Shown here piece by piece: positions 17,100-25,745 of a DNA stretch of 64,000 nt. The notes under the pieces are model-generated. The model was not told where the DNA came from. It did not search any database and worked only from the letters and a program-made list of their open reading frames with translations. The stretch comes from Nocardia goodfellowii (GTDB lineage Bacteria; Actinomycetota; Actinomycetes; Mycobacteriales; Mycobacteriaceae), in the NCBI RefSeq assembly GCF_017875645.1, contig NZ_JAGGMR010000001.1:1922001-1986000 (forward strand), given 5' to 3'. Each line of letters opens with the position of its first letter. The stretch's first letter is position 1. Position numbers and translations under genes: made by a program.

Positions 17100-18425
17100 G
17101 TGAGTTCTTCTCCGCGTGTGGTTCCGGTTTCCGCTCAGCTCTTCGAACGAGCTGGCTCGGTGATTCCCGGCGGCGTCAACTCGCCGGTGCGGGCCTTCAA
17201 TTCCGTGGGCGGAACCCCCAGATTCATCGCCTCGGCCAAGGGTTACACCCTCACCGACGTCGACGGTAACGACTATGTCGACCTGGTGTGTTCCTGGGGG
17301 CCGATGATCCTCGGCCACGCGCATCCGGCGGTCGTGGAAGCGGTGCAGCGGGCGGCCGTGGGCGGTCTGTCCTTCGGCGCGCCGACCGAGGGCGAGATCG
17401 AGCTGGCCGAGCTGATCGCCGAACGCGTCGATCCGGTCGAGCGGGTCCGTCTGGTGAACTCCGGCACCGAAGCGACCATGAGCGCGGTGCGGCTGGCGCG
17501 CGGCTACACCGGCCGCTCCAAGATCATCAAGTTCTCCGGCTGCTACCACGGCCACGTGGACGCGCTGCTGGCCGACGCCGGTTCCGGTGTCGCGACGCTC
17601 GGGCTGCCCACCTCGCCCGGCGTGACCGGCGCGCAGGCCGCCGACACCCTGGTCCTGCCCTACAACGATCTCGACGCCGTCGCTGCCGCGTTCGCCGCGT
17701 ATCCGGGCGAGGTCGCGTGTGTGATCACCGAGGCCGCCGCGGGCAATATGGGTGCGGTCGCGCCGGTGCCCGGCTTCAACGAGGGCCTGCGCCGGCTCAC
17801 CACCGAGCACGGCGCGCTGCTGATCATGGACGAGGTGATGACCGGTTTCCGGGTCAGCCGCGCGGGCTGGTTCGGCATCGACGGCGTCGCCGGCGACCTC
17901 TACACCTTCGGCAAGGTGATGAGCGGCGGCCTGCCCGCCGCCGCGTTCGGCGGCCGCGCCGACATCATGAATCGGCTGGCTCCGCTCGGCCCGGTCTACC
18001 AGGCGGGCACCCTGTCCGGTAACCCCGTGGCCGTCGCCGCCGGTCTGGCTTCGCTGCGCGCGGCCGACGACGCGGTGTACGCCGCGCTCGATCGCAACTC
18101 CAAGCGGCTCGGCAGTCTGCTCGGGGAGGCGCTGAGCATGGCGGGCGTCGAGCATCAGGTGCAGTTCGCGGGCAATATGGTGAGCGTGTTCTTCGCCGAC
18201 CGTCCGGTCACTGACTACGCCGCCGCCAAAGCCAGTCAGACCTGGCGTTTCCCCGCCTTCTTCCACGCCCTGCTGAACGGCGGCGTGTACGCGCCGCCGA
18301 GCGCGTTCGAGGCCTGGTTCGTCTCCGCGGCACTCGACGACGACGCATTCGACCGTATCGCCGCCGCCCTGCCCGCCGCCGCCACCGCGGCCGCGGCCGC
18401 CACCCCCGAAGGATCCCGCGCGTGA
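17100..18425 (+). CDS. hemL: Glutamate-1-semialdehyde 2,1-aminomutase
   Basis: HemL is a PLP enzyme that converts glutamate-1-semialdehyde to 5-aminolevulinate, the step after HemA. The 441-residue product shows [14 protein letters not shown] near 20, [15 protein letters not shown] near 62, [15 protein letters not shown] near 120, [10 protein letters not shown] near 242 and the PLP-binding Lys in [17 protein letters not shown] near 272. GTG 17100 is used; GGAGG is only 2 bases upstream, so the start signal is weak. The stop overlaps the next start (GTGA). It heads the operon running to ccsB. Confidence 0.96.
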   Translation: MSSSPRVVPVSAQLFERAGSVIPGGVNSPVRAFNSVGGTPRFIASAKGYTLTDVDGNDYVDLVCSWGPMILGHAHPAVVEAVQRAAVGGLSFGAPTEGEIELAELIAERVDPVERVRLVNSGTEATMSAVRLARGYTGRSKIIKFSGCYHGHVDALLADAGSGVATLGLPTSPGVTGAQAADTLVLPYNDLDAVAAAFAAYPGEVACVITEAAAGNMGAVAPVPGFNEGLRRLTTEHGALLIMDEVMTGFRVSRAGWFGIDGVAGDLYTFGKVMSGGLPAAAFGGRADIMNRLAPLGPVYQAGTLSGNPVAVAAGLASLRAADDAVYAALDRNSKRLGSLLGEALSMAGVEHQVQFAGNMVSVFFADRPVTDYAAAKASQTWRFPAFFHALLNGGVYAPPSAFEAWFVSAALDDDAFDRIAAALPAAATAAAAATPEGSRA

Positions 18426-19633
18426 GTTCCGATCTCGAACAGCCCGGTGCCGACAAGCGCGAGCTAACCAGCTTCGCCCCCGAAACCGCGGCGACCGGCC
18501 CCGAGTTCAGCGCCGACCCGGCCGCCGTGCAGGCCGCCGCGGCCGCGCTGGACGCCGGTCTGGCCGCCGCCGATGTCGAAGCGGAAGCCGTTGCCGCCGC
18601 CGTCGTGCACGCCGTTGCCGCGGACCTCGCCGCGGAGGGCGACGCCCGGGCCGCGGCCGAATTCGCGGCCGCCGGTTACGCGGACGCGCCCAGTCAGGAT
18701 GCTCCGTTCAGTGAAGCCGAGGCCGCGGCCGGCGCGGAGGAAGTTTCCGCGTTGATCGAGCAGGCCGGCGCGCCGGACGATTCGGTCGACCCGATGCGCG
18801 ATGCCGTTGTGGCGGAGCAGGTTTCGACCGACGCCGCGGCGAGCGTGGCGTTGCTCGAGGGCGCCGATGTCGCGGATGCGGTGGTGCGGGCGGCCGATGC
18901 GGAAGACGCCGCTCCGGCCGAAGCGGCGCCCCGGGTCTCCGGTACCGCCACCCGCGCTCGCGCGGTGGCCCCGGAAGCGGGCGATCTGGATCCGGTCGAC
19001 GAGGGCGTGGAAACCATCGTGCACGTGGTGCGCCACGGTGAGGTGCACAATCCGCGCGGCATCCTCTATGGCCGCCTGCCCGGATTCGCGCTGTCGGTCG
19101 CGGGCCGCGCCCAGGCCGGCGCGGTCGCGCGTTCGCTGTCCGACCACGACATCGCCCTGGTCATCGCCTCCCCGCTGCAGCGCGCGCAGGAAACCGCCGC
19201 GCCCATCGCGGGCGCGCACAACCTGATCGTGCGCACCGACGAGAACCTCCTCGAAGCCGGTAATACCTTCGAGGGCCTGCGGGTTTCGGTCGGCGACGGC
19301 GCGCTGCGCAAGCCCCGGCACTGGTGGAAGCTGCGGGACCCGTTCACTCCGTCTTGGGGTGAGCCTTACTTGCAGATCGCGCATCGGATGCTGGCCGCGG
19401 TCAATAAGGCCCGAGTCGAGGCGGCCGGGCACGAGGCGGTTCTGGTTTCGCATCAGCTGCCTGTCTGGACGCTGCGTCGTTTCCTGCAGGGCCAGCGCCT
19501 GTGGCACGACCCGCGTCAGCGTCAATGCTCGCTGGCCTCGCTGACCTCGCTGGTCTACCAGGGCGACACCCTCGTCGACATCGTCTATTCCGAGCCCGCC
19601 GGTGGTTCGGACCCCACGGTGCACGGCGCATGA
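18422..19633 (+). CDS. Histidine phosphatase family protein with a long Ala/acidic N-terminal extension
   Basis: Residues 1-195 are an Ala/Glu/Asp-rich, probably disordered extension. Residues 198-400 are a phosphoglycerate-mutase-like phosphatase with the phospho-histidine motif [10 protein letters not shown] (His205), [11 protein letters not shown] near 254, [10 protein letters not shown] and the second catalytic His in [10 protein letters not shown] near 344. The mycobacterial counterpart Rv0525 is about half this length and lacks the extension. Substrate unknown. It is coupled to hemL (GTGA overlap) and lies before the cytochrome c maturation genes. Confidence 0.85.
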   Translation: MSSDLEQPGADKRELTSFAPETAATGPEFSADPAAVQAAAAALDAGLAAADVEAEAVAAAVVHAVAADLAAEGDARAAAEFAAAGYADAPSQDAPFSEAEAAAGAEEVSALIEQAGAPDDSVDPMRDAVVAEQVSTDAAASVALLEGADVADAVVRAADAEDAAPAEAAPRVSGTATRARAVAPEAGDLDPVDEGVETIVHVVRHGEVHNPRGILYGRLPGFALSVAGRAQAGAVARSLSDHDIALVIASPLQRAQETAAPIAGAHNLIVRTDENLLEAGNTFEGLRVSVGDGALRKPRHWWKLRDPFTPSWGEPYLQIAHRMLAAVNKARVEAAGHEAVLVSHQLPVWTLRRFLQGQRLWHDPRQRQCSLASLTSLVYQGDTLVDIVYSEPAGGSDPTVHGA

Positions 19634-19677
19634 CACTCCCGCGCACCGGCTCGATCTGCGGCGAGGCGCGGGAATGA
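19630..19677 (+). repeat. Short coupled mini-ORF element (phosphatase/tlpA junction)
   Basis: ATG 19630 overlaps the phosphatase stop (ATGA) and the TGA at 19675-19677 overlaps the tlpA ATG (ATGA). The 15-residue peptide ends GSICGEARE, like GSMAGEAES at the end of the element before menE. It is probably a truncated member of the family, a 44-base unit instead of 77. Confidence 0.5.
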
Positions 19678-20315
19678 ACCGCCGCGCCGCGCCGCATCCG
19701 CGCGCCCGCCCGGCCTCGGTCCGGCGGGCCGGATCGGCGTTGCTGGCGTGCCTGGCCGCGCTCGCCGTGCTTACCGGTTGTTCGACGGGCACCGATGCGG
19801 TGGCTTCCGGCGGCACCTTCGAATTCGTCTCGCCCGGCGGCAAAACCGACATCTACTACGATCCGCCCAGTGCCCGCGGCACCATCGGAAATCTTTCCGG
19901 TCCCGACCTGATGACCGGAAAACCCTTGTCCGCCAGCGATTTCGCGGGCAAGGTCGTGGTGATCAACCTCTGGGGCCAATGGTGTGGCCCGTGCCGGGCC
20001 GAAGTTCCCGCGCTCGAAAAGGTCTACGAGGCGAACAAAGACAAGGGCGTCGCGTTCCTCGGCATCAATGTCCGCGATCCGCAGCAGGACAAAGCCCAGG
20101 ACTTCATGACGGCCAACCGGGTCGCTTACCCCTCGATCTACGACCCGTCCATGCGCACCCTGCTCGCCCTCGGCGGTAATTTCCCGACCAGCGTCATTCC
20201 CACCACGCTGATTCTGGACAAGCAGCATCGGGTCGCCGCGGTTTTCTTGCGCGCCCTGCTGGCCGAAGACCTGCAGCCGGTCGTCGACAAACTCGCCGCG
20301 GAGGCGAACGCGTGA
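19674..20315 (+). CDS. TlpA/ResA-type thioredoxin lipoprotein
   Basis: The 213-residue lipoprotein has a signal sequence with lipobox LTGC (Cys about 37) and a thioredoxin domain with WCGPC at about 104-108, preceded by VVVINLWGQ and followed by a cis-Pro near TSVIPTTLIL. Outside the membrane it would reduce apocytochrome c haem-binding cysteines, taking electrons from CcdA. It matches Rv0526. It lies directly before ccdA, with mini-ORF elements on both sides. Confidence 0.9.
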   Translation: MNRRAAPHPRARPASVRRAGSALLACLAALAVLTGCSTGTDAVASGGTFEFVSPGGKTDIYYDPPSARGTIGNLSGPDLMTGKPLSASDFAGKVVVINLWGQWCGPCRAEVPALEKVYEANKDKGVAFLGINVRDPQQDKAQDFMTANRVAYPSIYDPSMRTLLALGGNFPTSVIPTTLILDKQHRVAAVFLRALLAEDLQPVVDKLAAEANA

Positions 20316-20362
20316 GCGCGGGCTTTTCGACGGGTTCGGCTGATCGCGAGGTGATCCGATGA
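20312..20362 (+). repeat. Short coupled mini-ORF element (tlpA/ccdA junction)
   Basis: GTG 20312 overlaps the tlpA stop (GTGA) and TGA 20360-20362 overlaps the ccdA ATG (ATGA). The 16-residue peptide is MSAGFSTGSADREVIR. The end (GCGAGGTGATCCGATGA) resembles the other elements' ends only partly, so membership of the family is tentative. Confidence 0.4.
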
Positions 20363-21210
20363 CAGTGCTTGCCGACGTGGGCAGTTCCTTCCAGGAGACC
20401 GCGGCCGGCGGGCCGCTGCTGCTGGCGCTCGGAGCGTGCGTGCTGGCGGGGCTGGTGTCGTTCGCGTCGCCGTGTGTGGTGCCGTTGGTGCCCGGATACC
20501 TGTCGTATCTGGCCGGGCTGGTGGGGGCGGAAGTGCCGCCGGTCACCGTCGCGCAGGCCAAAAGCGCTGGGACGCAAGGTGGTTCGGTCGCGGTCGATAC
20601 CTCGAAGCAGGCGATGCGGGCGGGGCGGATGCGCGTCGCCGGTGCCGCTGGACTTTTCGTGGCCGGGTTCACCGTGGTGTTCGTGCTCGCCACCGCCACC
20701 GTCTTCGGTGTCATTCAGACACTGAACGTGAATCGTGAACTGCTGCAGCGCATCGGCGGCGTGGTCACGATCGTGATGGGCCTGGCGTTCATCGGGATGA
20801 TTCCGGCTCTGCAGCGCGATACCCGGATGGAACCGCGCCGGCTGACCAGCATTGCGGGCGCGCCGCTGCTCGGCGCGGTGTTCGCGCTCGGCTGGACGCC
20901 GTGTCTCGGCCCGACGCTGTCCGGCGTGATGGCGGTCTCCGCCGGAACCGACGGCACGACCGCCGCCAGGGGAGTGGCACTGATCGTCGCCTACTGTCTC
21001 GGGCTCGGCTTGCCGTTCGTGATCCTGGCTTTCGGGTCGGCGAGCGCGTTGCGCGGGGTGGGCTGGCTGCGCCGGAATTCGCGCACCATTCAGATCATCG
21101 GGGGTCTGCTGCTCGTCGCCGTGGGCGTCGCGCTGGTCACGGGGGCGTGGGATCAGTTCGTCGCTTGGGTGCGTGATGCGTTCGTCTCCGAGGTGACTCT
21201 GCCGATATGA
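20359..21210 (+). CDS. ccdA: Cytochrome c biogenesis thiol-disulfide transmembrane protein CcdA
   Basis: The 283-residue protein has six predicted membrane helices and the two redox cysteines in SFASPCVVPLVPGYLSYL (about 37) and LGWTPCLGPTLSGVM (about 180). It carries electrons from cytosolic thioredoxin to TlpA. A basic loop of about 30 residues lies between helices 1 and 2. It is followed by resB with an ATGA overlap (21207). It corresponds to Rv0527. Confidence 0.93.
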   Translation: MTVLADVGSSFQETAAGGPLLLALGACVLAGLVSFASPCVVPLVPGYLSYLAGLVGAEVPPVTVAQAKSAGTQGGSVAVDTSKQAMRAGRMRVAGAAGLFVAGFTVVFVLATATVFGVIQTLNVNRELLQRIGGVVTIVMGLAFIGMIPALQRDTRMEPRRLTSIAGAPLLGAVFALGWTPCLGPTLSGVMAVSAGTDGTTAARGVALIVAYCLGLGLPFVILAFGSASALRGVGWLRRNSRTIQIIGGLLLVAVGVALVTGAWDQFVAWVRDAFVSEVTLPI

Positions 21211-22850
21211 CTCTGACCGAGACTCCCGCGGCCGCCGCTCCGAAGCCGCCGCGTCAGGCGCTGCCGGGCCGGGCGTGGGCGCTGGTGCGCAACGCCTGGC
21301 GCGGGCTCACCAGCATGCGCACCGCGCTGGTGCTGCTGTTCCTGCTGGCACTGGCCGCGATTCCGGGCGCACTGCTGCCGCAGCGGAACCTGAACGAGCA
21401 GAAGGTCGACGAGTACATCGCCGACCGGCCGAAGCTGGGTCCGTGGATGGACCGGTTCGAGTTGTTCGACGTGTTCTCCAGCTTCTGGTTCACCGCCGTC
21501 TACGTATTGCTGTTCGTCTCGCTGGTGGGATGCATCCTGCCGCGCTGTTATGACCACTTCACAGCTCTGCGCACACCGCCCGTCAAGGCGCCGCGCAACC
21601 TGTCCCGGCTGCCGCACCACCATTCGGAGACGGTGGCGCGCACCCCGGAGCAGGTCGTCGAGCAGGCGCGCACCCAGCTGCGCGGCTGGCGCTGCGAAGT
21701 TCGGCCCGGCGTGCGCGACGGTGAGATCACGCTGTCCGCGGAGAAGGGTTACACCCGCGAACTCGGCAACCTCGTCTTCCACCTGTCCCTGGTCGGTCTG
21801 CTCGTGGCCATCGCGGTCGGCAAGCTGTTCGGCTACGAAGGCAGCGTCATCGTCATCGCTGACAACGGCCCCGGTTTCTGCACGACCTCGCCCGCGGTGT
21901 TCGACTCGTTCAAAGCCGGCAATGTGAACGACGGCACCGGCATGACCCCGATCTGCGTGCGGGTCAAGGACTTCAAGGCCGAATACCTGCCGAACGGCCA
22001 GGCCGAGATGTTCACCTCGAACATCCAGTACCAGGCCGGGACGGACCTCGACGCCAACACCTGGCGCGACACCACCATCCAGGTGAACCATCCGCTGCGT
22101 GTCGCGGGTGACCGGCTCTACCTGCAAGGCCACGGTTTCGCGCCGACCTTCACCGTCACCTTCCCGAACGGCCAGACCCGCACCGAGACCATCCAGTGGA
22201 AACCGGACGACGCGCAGACCTTCCTGTCCAGCGGTGTCCTGCGCATCGATCCGCCCGGCGGCCTGTACGCCACCGAGGAGGAGCGTCGCAAGAACCAGAT
22301 CGCCATCGACGGCCTGTTCGCCCCGACCGCGCTGTTCCACGGCAGCCTGCTCACCTCCGCGTTCCCCAAAATGGAGGACCCGGCCGTCGCGATCGACATC
22401 TACCGCGGTGACACCGGATTGGATACCGGACGCCCGCAGTCGCTGTTCTCGCTGGATCGGGAGATGATCGCGCAGGGGCGGCTGAACAAGGAGGCGCGCA
22501 CCAACCTGCGTCCCGGTGAGTCCGCGACCCTGCCCAGCGGCACCAAGGTGACGTTCGACGGCGCCAAGGAATTCGTGAACCTGCAGGTCTCGCACGATCC
22601 GGCGCAGCAGTGGGTGCTGGTCAGCGCGCTGGCCATGATGGCGGGCCTGCTGGTGTCGCTGCTGGTGAAGCGCAGGCGCATCTGGGTGCGGGTCTACCCG
22701 TCGCCCGACGATGCCGGTACCGTTGACCAACGACGCGCCGTAGTAGAGCTGGGCGGCCTCGCCAGAACCGATCAAGCAGGCTGGGGTGGCGAATTCGACC
22801 GGCTGCGCGCGCGTCTGCTGGACCACACCAAGACCACCTCGGGAGAGTGA
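21207..22850 (+). CDS. resB: Cytochrome c biogenesis protein ResB (Ccs1)
   Basis: The 547-residue protein has three N-terminal membrane helices (about 38-60, 92-112, 186-205), a large extracytoplasmic domain of beta-strands (about 215-465) and a fourth helix (about 470-490). The RALRNLSRLPHH-like loop and PGALLPQRNL are typical of Ccs1/ResB. With CcsB it forms the system II haem lyase. It overlaps ccdA (ATGA), and GTGA at its end nearly overlaps ccsB. It corresponds to Rv0528. Confidence 0.93.
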   Translation: MTLTETPAAAAPKPPRQALPGRAWALVRNAWRGLTSMRTALVLLFLLALAAIPGALLPQRNLNEQKVDEYIADRPKLGPWMDRFELFDVFSSFWFTAVYVLLFVSLVGCILPRCYDHFTALRTPPVKAPRNLSRLPHHHSETVARTPEQVVEQARTQLRGWRCEVRPGVRDGEITLSAEKGYTRELGNLVFHLSLVGLLVAIAVGKLFGYEGSVIVIADNGPGFCTTSPAVFDSFKAGNVNDGTGMTPICVRVKDFKAEYLPNGQAEMFTSNIQYQAGTDLDANTWRDTTIQVNHPLRVAGDRLYLQGHGFAPTFTVTFPNGQTRTETIQWKPDDAQTFLSSGVLRIDPPGGLYATEEERRKNQIAIDGLFAPTALFHGSLLTSAFPKMEDPAVAIDIYRGDTGLDTGRPQSLFSLDREMIAQGRLNKEARTNLRPGESATLPSGTKVTFDGAKEFVNLQVSHDPAQQWVLVSALAMMAGLLVSLLVKRRRIWVRVYPSPDDAGTVDQRRAVVELGGLARTDQAGWGGEFDRLRARLLDHTKTTSGE

Positions 22851-22852
22851 CC

Positions 22853-23818
22853 ATGCCGATCGACGAGACGCTCGCCGGGTACAGCAACCTCGCCTTCAAA
22901 TCGGCGTGGGTCGTCTATGTGCTCGTGCTCGCGCTACTGATCGTGCAGTACTCGGCGGCGCAGAAGAACCTGTCCGAACGTGAACTGGTCGCCGCCGGCG
23001 GCGGTCCGATCGCCCCCGACACCCCGGGTCGTATCGAAGCGGCCCCGAAACGTCCTTGGCCGGAACGCTTCGGCAACATGGCGTTCTCGGTGCTCATGGT
23101 CGGCATCGTCCTGCACATCGCGGCAATCTTCCTGCGCGGCTTCGCCACTCACCGTTTCCCGCTCGGCAACATGTACGAGTTCGTCGTCATGGCCACCGCT
23201 GCCGCCATGGTGGTCGGCGTCGCTTTCCTGAACGAGCGCAAGTTCCGTTCGATGTGGGTTTTCCTACTGGCCCCGGTGCTGGTCCTGATGTTCGTCGCGG
23301 GCCAGGTCCTCTACGCCGAAGCCGCTCCCGTCGTCCCCGCGCTGCAATCGTTCTGGCTCCCCATCCACGTCACCGTGGTCAGTATCGGCAGCGGCATCTT
23401 CTTGCTGTCCGGCGTAGCCAGCCTGCTGTTCCTCTACCGGCTGCGCCAGCCCGCAGGCGAGGAATCCAACACCCTCGCCGGCCTCATCGCCCGCCGCCTC
23501 CCCGACGCCCGCACCCTGGACCGCCTCGCCTACAAAACCACCATCATCGGCTTCCCCCTCTTCGGCGCCGGCGTCATCCTCGGCGCCATCTGGGCCGAAG
23601 CCGCCTGGGGCCGCTTCTGGGGCTGGGACCCCAAAGAAACCTGCTCCTTCATAGCCTGGGTCCTCTACGCCGCCTACCTCCACGCCCGCGCCACCTCCGG
23701 CTGGCGCGACACCAAAGCGGCGTGGATCAACGTCGCGGGGTTTGTGGCGATGCTGTTCAACTTGTTCATCATCAACATGGTGATCAGCGGGTTGCACAGC
23801 TACGCGGGGCTTAACTAG
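22853..23818 (+). CDS. ccsB: Cytochrome c biogenesis haem-handling protein CcsB/CcsA
   Basis: The 321-residue polytopic protein carries the tryptophan-rich haem motif WGRFWGWDPKETCSF near residue 257 and conserved membrane histidines. It exports haem and attaches it to apocytochrome c with ResB. ATG 22853 has GGGAG 7 bases upstream; in-frame GTG 22847 overlaps the resB stop and would add two residues. It ends the operon that starts at hemL. No strong terminator is visible; only a 6-bp hairpin (GCTGAC/GTCAGC) occurs in the short gap before the convergent Nudix gene. Confidence 0.95.
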   Translation: MPIDETLAGYSNLAFKSAWVVYVLVLALLIVQYSAAQKNLSERELVAAGGGPIAPDTPGRIEAAPKRPWPERFGNMAFSVLMVGIVLHIAAIFLRGFATHRFPLGNMYEFVVMATAAAMVVGVAFLNERKFRSMWVFLLAPVLVLMFVAGQVLYAEAAPVVPALQSFWLPIHVTVVSIGSGIFLLSGVASLLFLYRLRQPAGEESNTLAGLIARRLPDARTLDRLAYKTTIIGFPLFGAGVILGAIWAEAAWGRFWGWDPKETCSFIAWVLYAAYLHARATSGWRDTKAAWINVAGFVAMLFNLFIINMVISGLHSYAGLN

Positions 23819-23879
23819 CTCGGGTTACCTGCGGATTCTTGCCCCTCAGGCACGTTGGAACCGTGCTGACTGCATCCTG

Positions 23880-24353
23880 TCAGCCCAGGTAGGGCTGGGC
23901 GCGTGCTTCGGCGTGGTGGCTGAGCCGAAGACGCACAGTGTCGTGCACCGGTAGTTCTTCTAGTTCTGCCGGTTGGATAAAGCGAACCTCTGTGGATTCC
24001 GAGCTGACCTCGATGCGACCACCGCACACGCGTCCGTAGAACGTGATGTTGAATTGCTGGCGGATTTCTCCGTCTGCGTATTCGATGATGTGCTCGGGGT
24101 CGGTGTAGATGCCGAGCAGGCCGGTTATCTCGATGTCGAGGCCAGTCTCTTCTTTGGTCTCTCGGATAACACATTGTTCGAGGGTTTCGCCGATGTCCAT
24201 AACTCCGCCAGGAAACGACCAGTTGCCCGAGTCGCTGCGGCGCTGCATGAGGATAGCGCCCCGATTGTCGGTGACGAGGGCTGAGCCACCAGGCACGAGG
24301 CTGTTCGCCCTGGGCGCGTTTGGATCTCGGTAATAGTCACGCCGTTTGGCCAT
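23880..24353 (-). CDS. NUDIX hydrolase
   Basis: The 157-residue protein has a complete Nudix box: GGVMDIGE then REx2EExG in GETLEQCVIRETKEETG (about 48-70). It would hydrolyse a nucleoside diphosphate linked to another moiety; the substrate is unknown. Its start overlaps the end of the XRE regulator gene (24337) on the same strand, so the two form an operon. Base composition looks visibly less GC-rich than the hem operon, which hints at transfer. Confidence 0.88.
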   Translation of the reverse strand: MAKRRDYYRDPNAPRANSLVPGGSALVTDNRGAILMQRRSDSGNWSFPGGVMDIGETLEQCVIRETKEETGLDIEITGLLGIYTDPEHIIEYADGEIRQQFNITFYGRVCGGRIEVSSESTEVRFIQPAELEELPVHDTVRLRLSHHAEARAQPYLG

Positions 24354-25098
24354 GGACTGTCCCTAGCTCGTATGGGGCAACGCTGCCCCAAATCTGTTCT
24401 ACCTGATCGGTGAAAGAGGAAAAGATGCCATGTGGTGAAAGCTGCCGCAGGTGCAACGCCGTATGTTGATAGCCGCGAGCGCGGATCAGGTAGGGAGTGA
24501 CGATCATCTGATCGTCGAATCGGAACACGGAGTTGTAGAGGTGCACTGTGTGCAGTCCGATTCGGCATCCCGAAGTATTGCCGAGTTGGCCTAGCATGCT
24601 CAGCGCGTTACGGATTCGGCCGGGAAGTGTGCCGTTCATCTGTTCCAACGTGTCTCGCTCGATGACGTGGGGGCACTCTGGGTCCGCGAAAGCTAGCCGA
24701 ACCTGGGCACCGTTCCGGCATTTCTGAGCAAGGATCTCTGCTGCGTCCGGCAGCAACTCGAAGACGAACGGGTACGCGTATCCGATGATGTCTATCTGTT
24801 CGTTTGCGCCGAGCATGAGCGATACCCACAGGTCGTTAGGGATATCGGCGCGGTGAGCGTAAGCGTTCACAACCTCTGCCGTCGCTGGAGACCCAGCTCC
24901 CAGGTCAGGACGGACCTGCGGCCATAGCGTCGCTTCGGATTCGTTCAGGATGCGTGCTACGTCGAGTCTCGTCCGCCGGTGGGGTACCCGCCCGGCCAGC
25001 CATCGGTTGACGGTCTTCACGTCTACGCCGACAGCTGCGGCAAGCATTCCTGAGTCCAGTTGTGCTCTCAGCATTGCCGATTCGAGGCGCTGGCTCAT
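24337..25098 (-). CDS. XRE-type HTH regulator with a DUF5919-like C-terminal domain
   Basis: From ATG 25098 the product is 253 residues. Residues 1-60 hold an XRE HTH (LDSGMLAAAVGVDVKTVNRW, then LAGRVPHRRTR). The C-domain has WVSLMLGANEQIDIIGYAY near 98, RLAFADPECPHV, and YNSVFRFDDQMIVTPYL near 200. I associate that pattern with DUF5919, a phospholipase-D-like fold lacking the catalytic HKD motif. It probably senses a ligand and regulates itself and the Nudix gene that it overlaps by 17 bases. TATGGT 6 bases upstream indicates a leaderless mRNA. Confidence 0.8.
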   Translation of the reverse strand: MSQRLESAMLRAQLDSGMLAAAVGVDVKTVNRWLAGRVPHRRTRLDVARILNESEATLWPQVRPDLGAGSPATAEVVNAYAHRADIPNDLWVSLMLGANEQIDIIGYAYPFVFELLPDAAEILAQKCRNGAQVRLAFADPECPHVIERDTLEQMNGTLPGRIRNALSMLGQLGNTSGCRIGLHTVHLYNSVFRFDDQMIVTPYLIRARGYQHTALHLRQLSPHGIFSSFTDQVEQIWGSVAPYELGTVHGQTA

Positions 25099-25104
25099 AC
25101 CGGA

Positions 25105-25110
25105 ACCATA
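25105..25110 (-). promoter_or_regulatory. -10 element of the XRE/Nudix operon
   Basis: Read on the minus strand, TATGGT is followed by 6 bases and then ATG 25098; no ribosome-binding site lies between. Confidence 0.5.
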
Positions 25111-25272
25111 GTGGACGAAAATGGGACGCTTCGGCCGTTTGAAAGTGTCCGCCCGAACGTCCTCAGCGCAGTTCAGGCGTCCAGAACGTGAACGTAGCGT
25201 CAGTTTCAAGCGCGGGGTACCAGCCAGTAGTCGACTTGCTGCCGCTAAGCAATTGGACGGGATGGTGGAGAG

Positions 25273-25626
25273 GTGAAAGGACGACCGACCGCGATCGGGT
25301 ACCTACGGCGGGATGTTTCCGGAGTCTCCCAGACCTGGGACGAAATCCAAATCCGCAGTCGTGCAAGGCGACTCGGCTACAATCTGGCGAAAATCGTGGT
25401 GTTCGGTTCCGGGACTGATTCCGCGTTGAGCCGTTTGATCGGCGTCGTCCGGCAGTCCACCGCCGAAGCTGTCTTCGTTCCAAGCGCGGCACATTTCGAG
25501 GGCACCGAGATTTCTGCCGAGCTAGTTCGCGTGTGCGACGTGATCACGGTGTCGCCGGAAGCGACCTACGCGCGGACATTGGCCGCCGGAATCTTCCCTG
25601 ACCCTGCACGACGGCGCGACACCTGA
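25273..25626 (+). CDS. Small resolvase-fold (recombinase-like) protein, no DNA-binding domain
   Basis: The 117-residue protein resembles the N-terminal domain of serine recombinases: AIGYLRRD at the first strand, a QIRSRARRLGY helix, the VVFGSGTDSALSRLIGVVRQ region and an EAVFVPSAAHFEG strand. The catalytic Ser position (Y-x-R-V-S in active enzymes) is shifted or lost (YLRRDVSGVSQ), key arginines are not clear, and there is no C-terminal HTH. It may be a remnant or a non-catalytic relative. GTG 25273 has only a close GGTGGAG. It is divergent from the XRE gene. Confidence 0.55.
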   Translation: MKGRPTAIGYLRRDVSGVSQTWDEIQIRSRARRLGYNLAKIVVFGSGTDSALSRLIGVVRQSTAEAVFVPSAAHFEGTEISAELVRVCDVITVSPEATYARTLAAGIFPDPARRRDT

Positions 25627-25745
25627 CCACTTTTCAGCAACGCTGTAATCAGCGGCTCGCACGCAAGGGTAGATCTTGTTGTCGAGCAGCCTGAGCTTCG
25701 TGGTGCCAGCGTGCACGGACGGCAAGGGCCGGTCGGTCGTTTCGA

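Noticed and set aside
23865..23884. Terminator hairpin GCTGAC/GTCAGC after ccsB
   Set aside because: Only 6 bp and overlaps the end of the Nudix gene; too weak to annotate.
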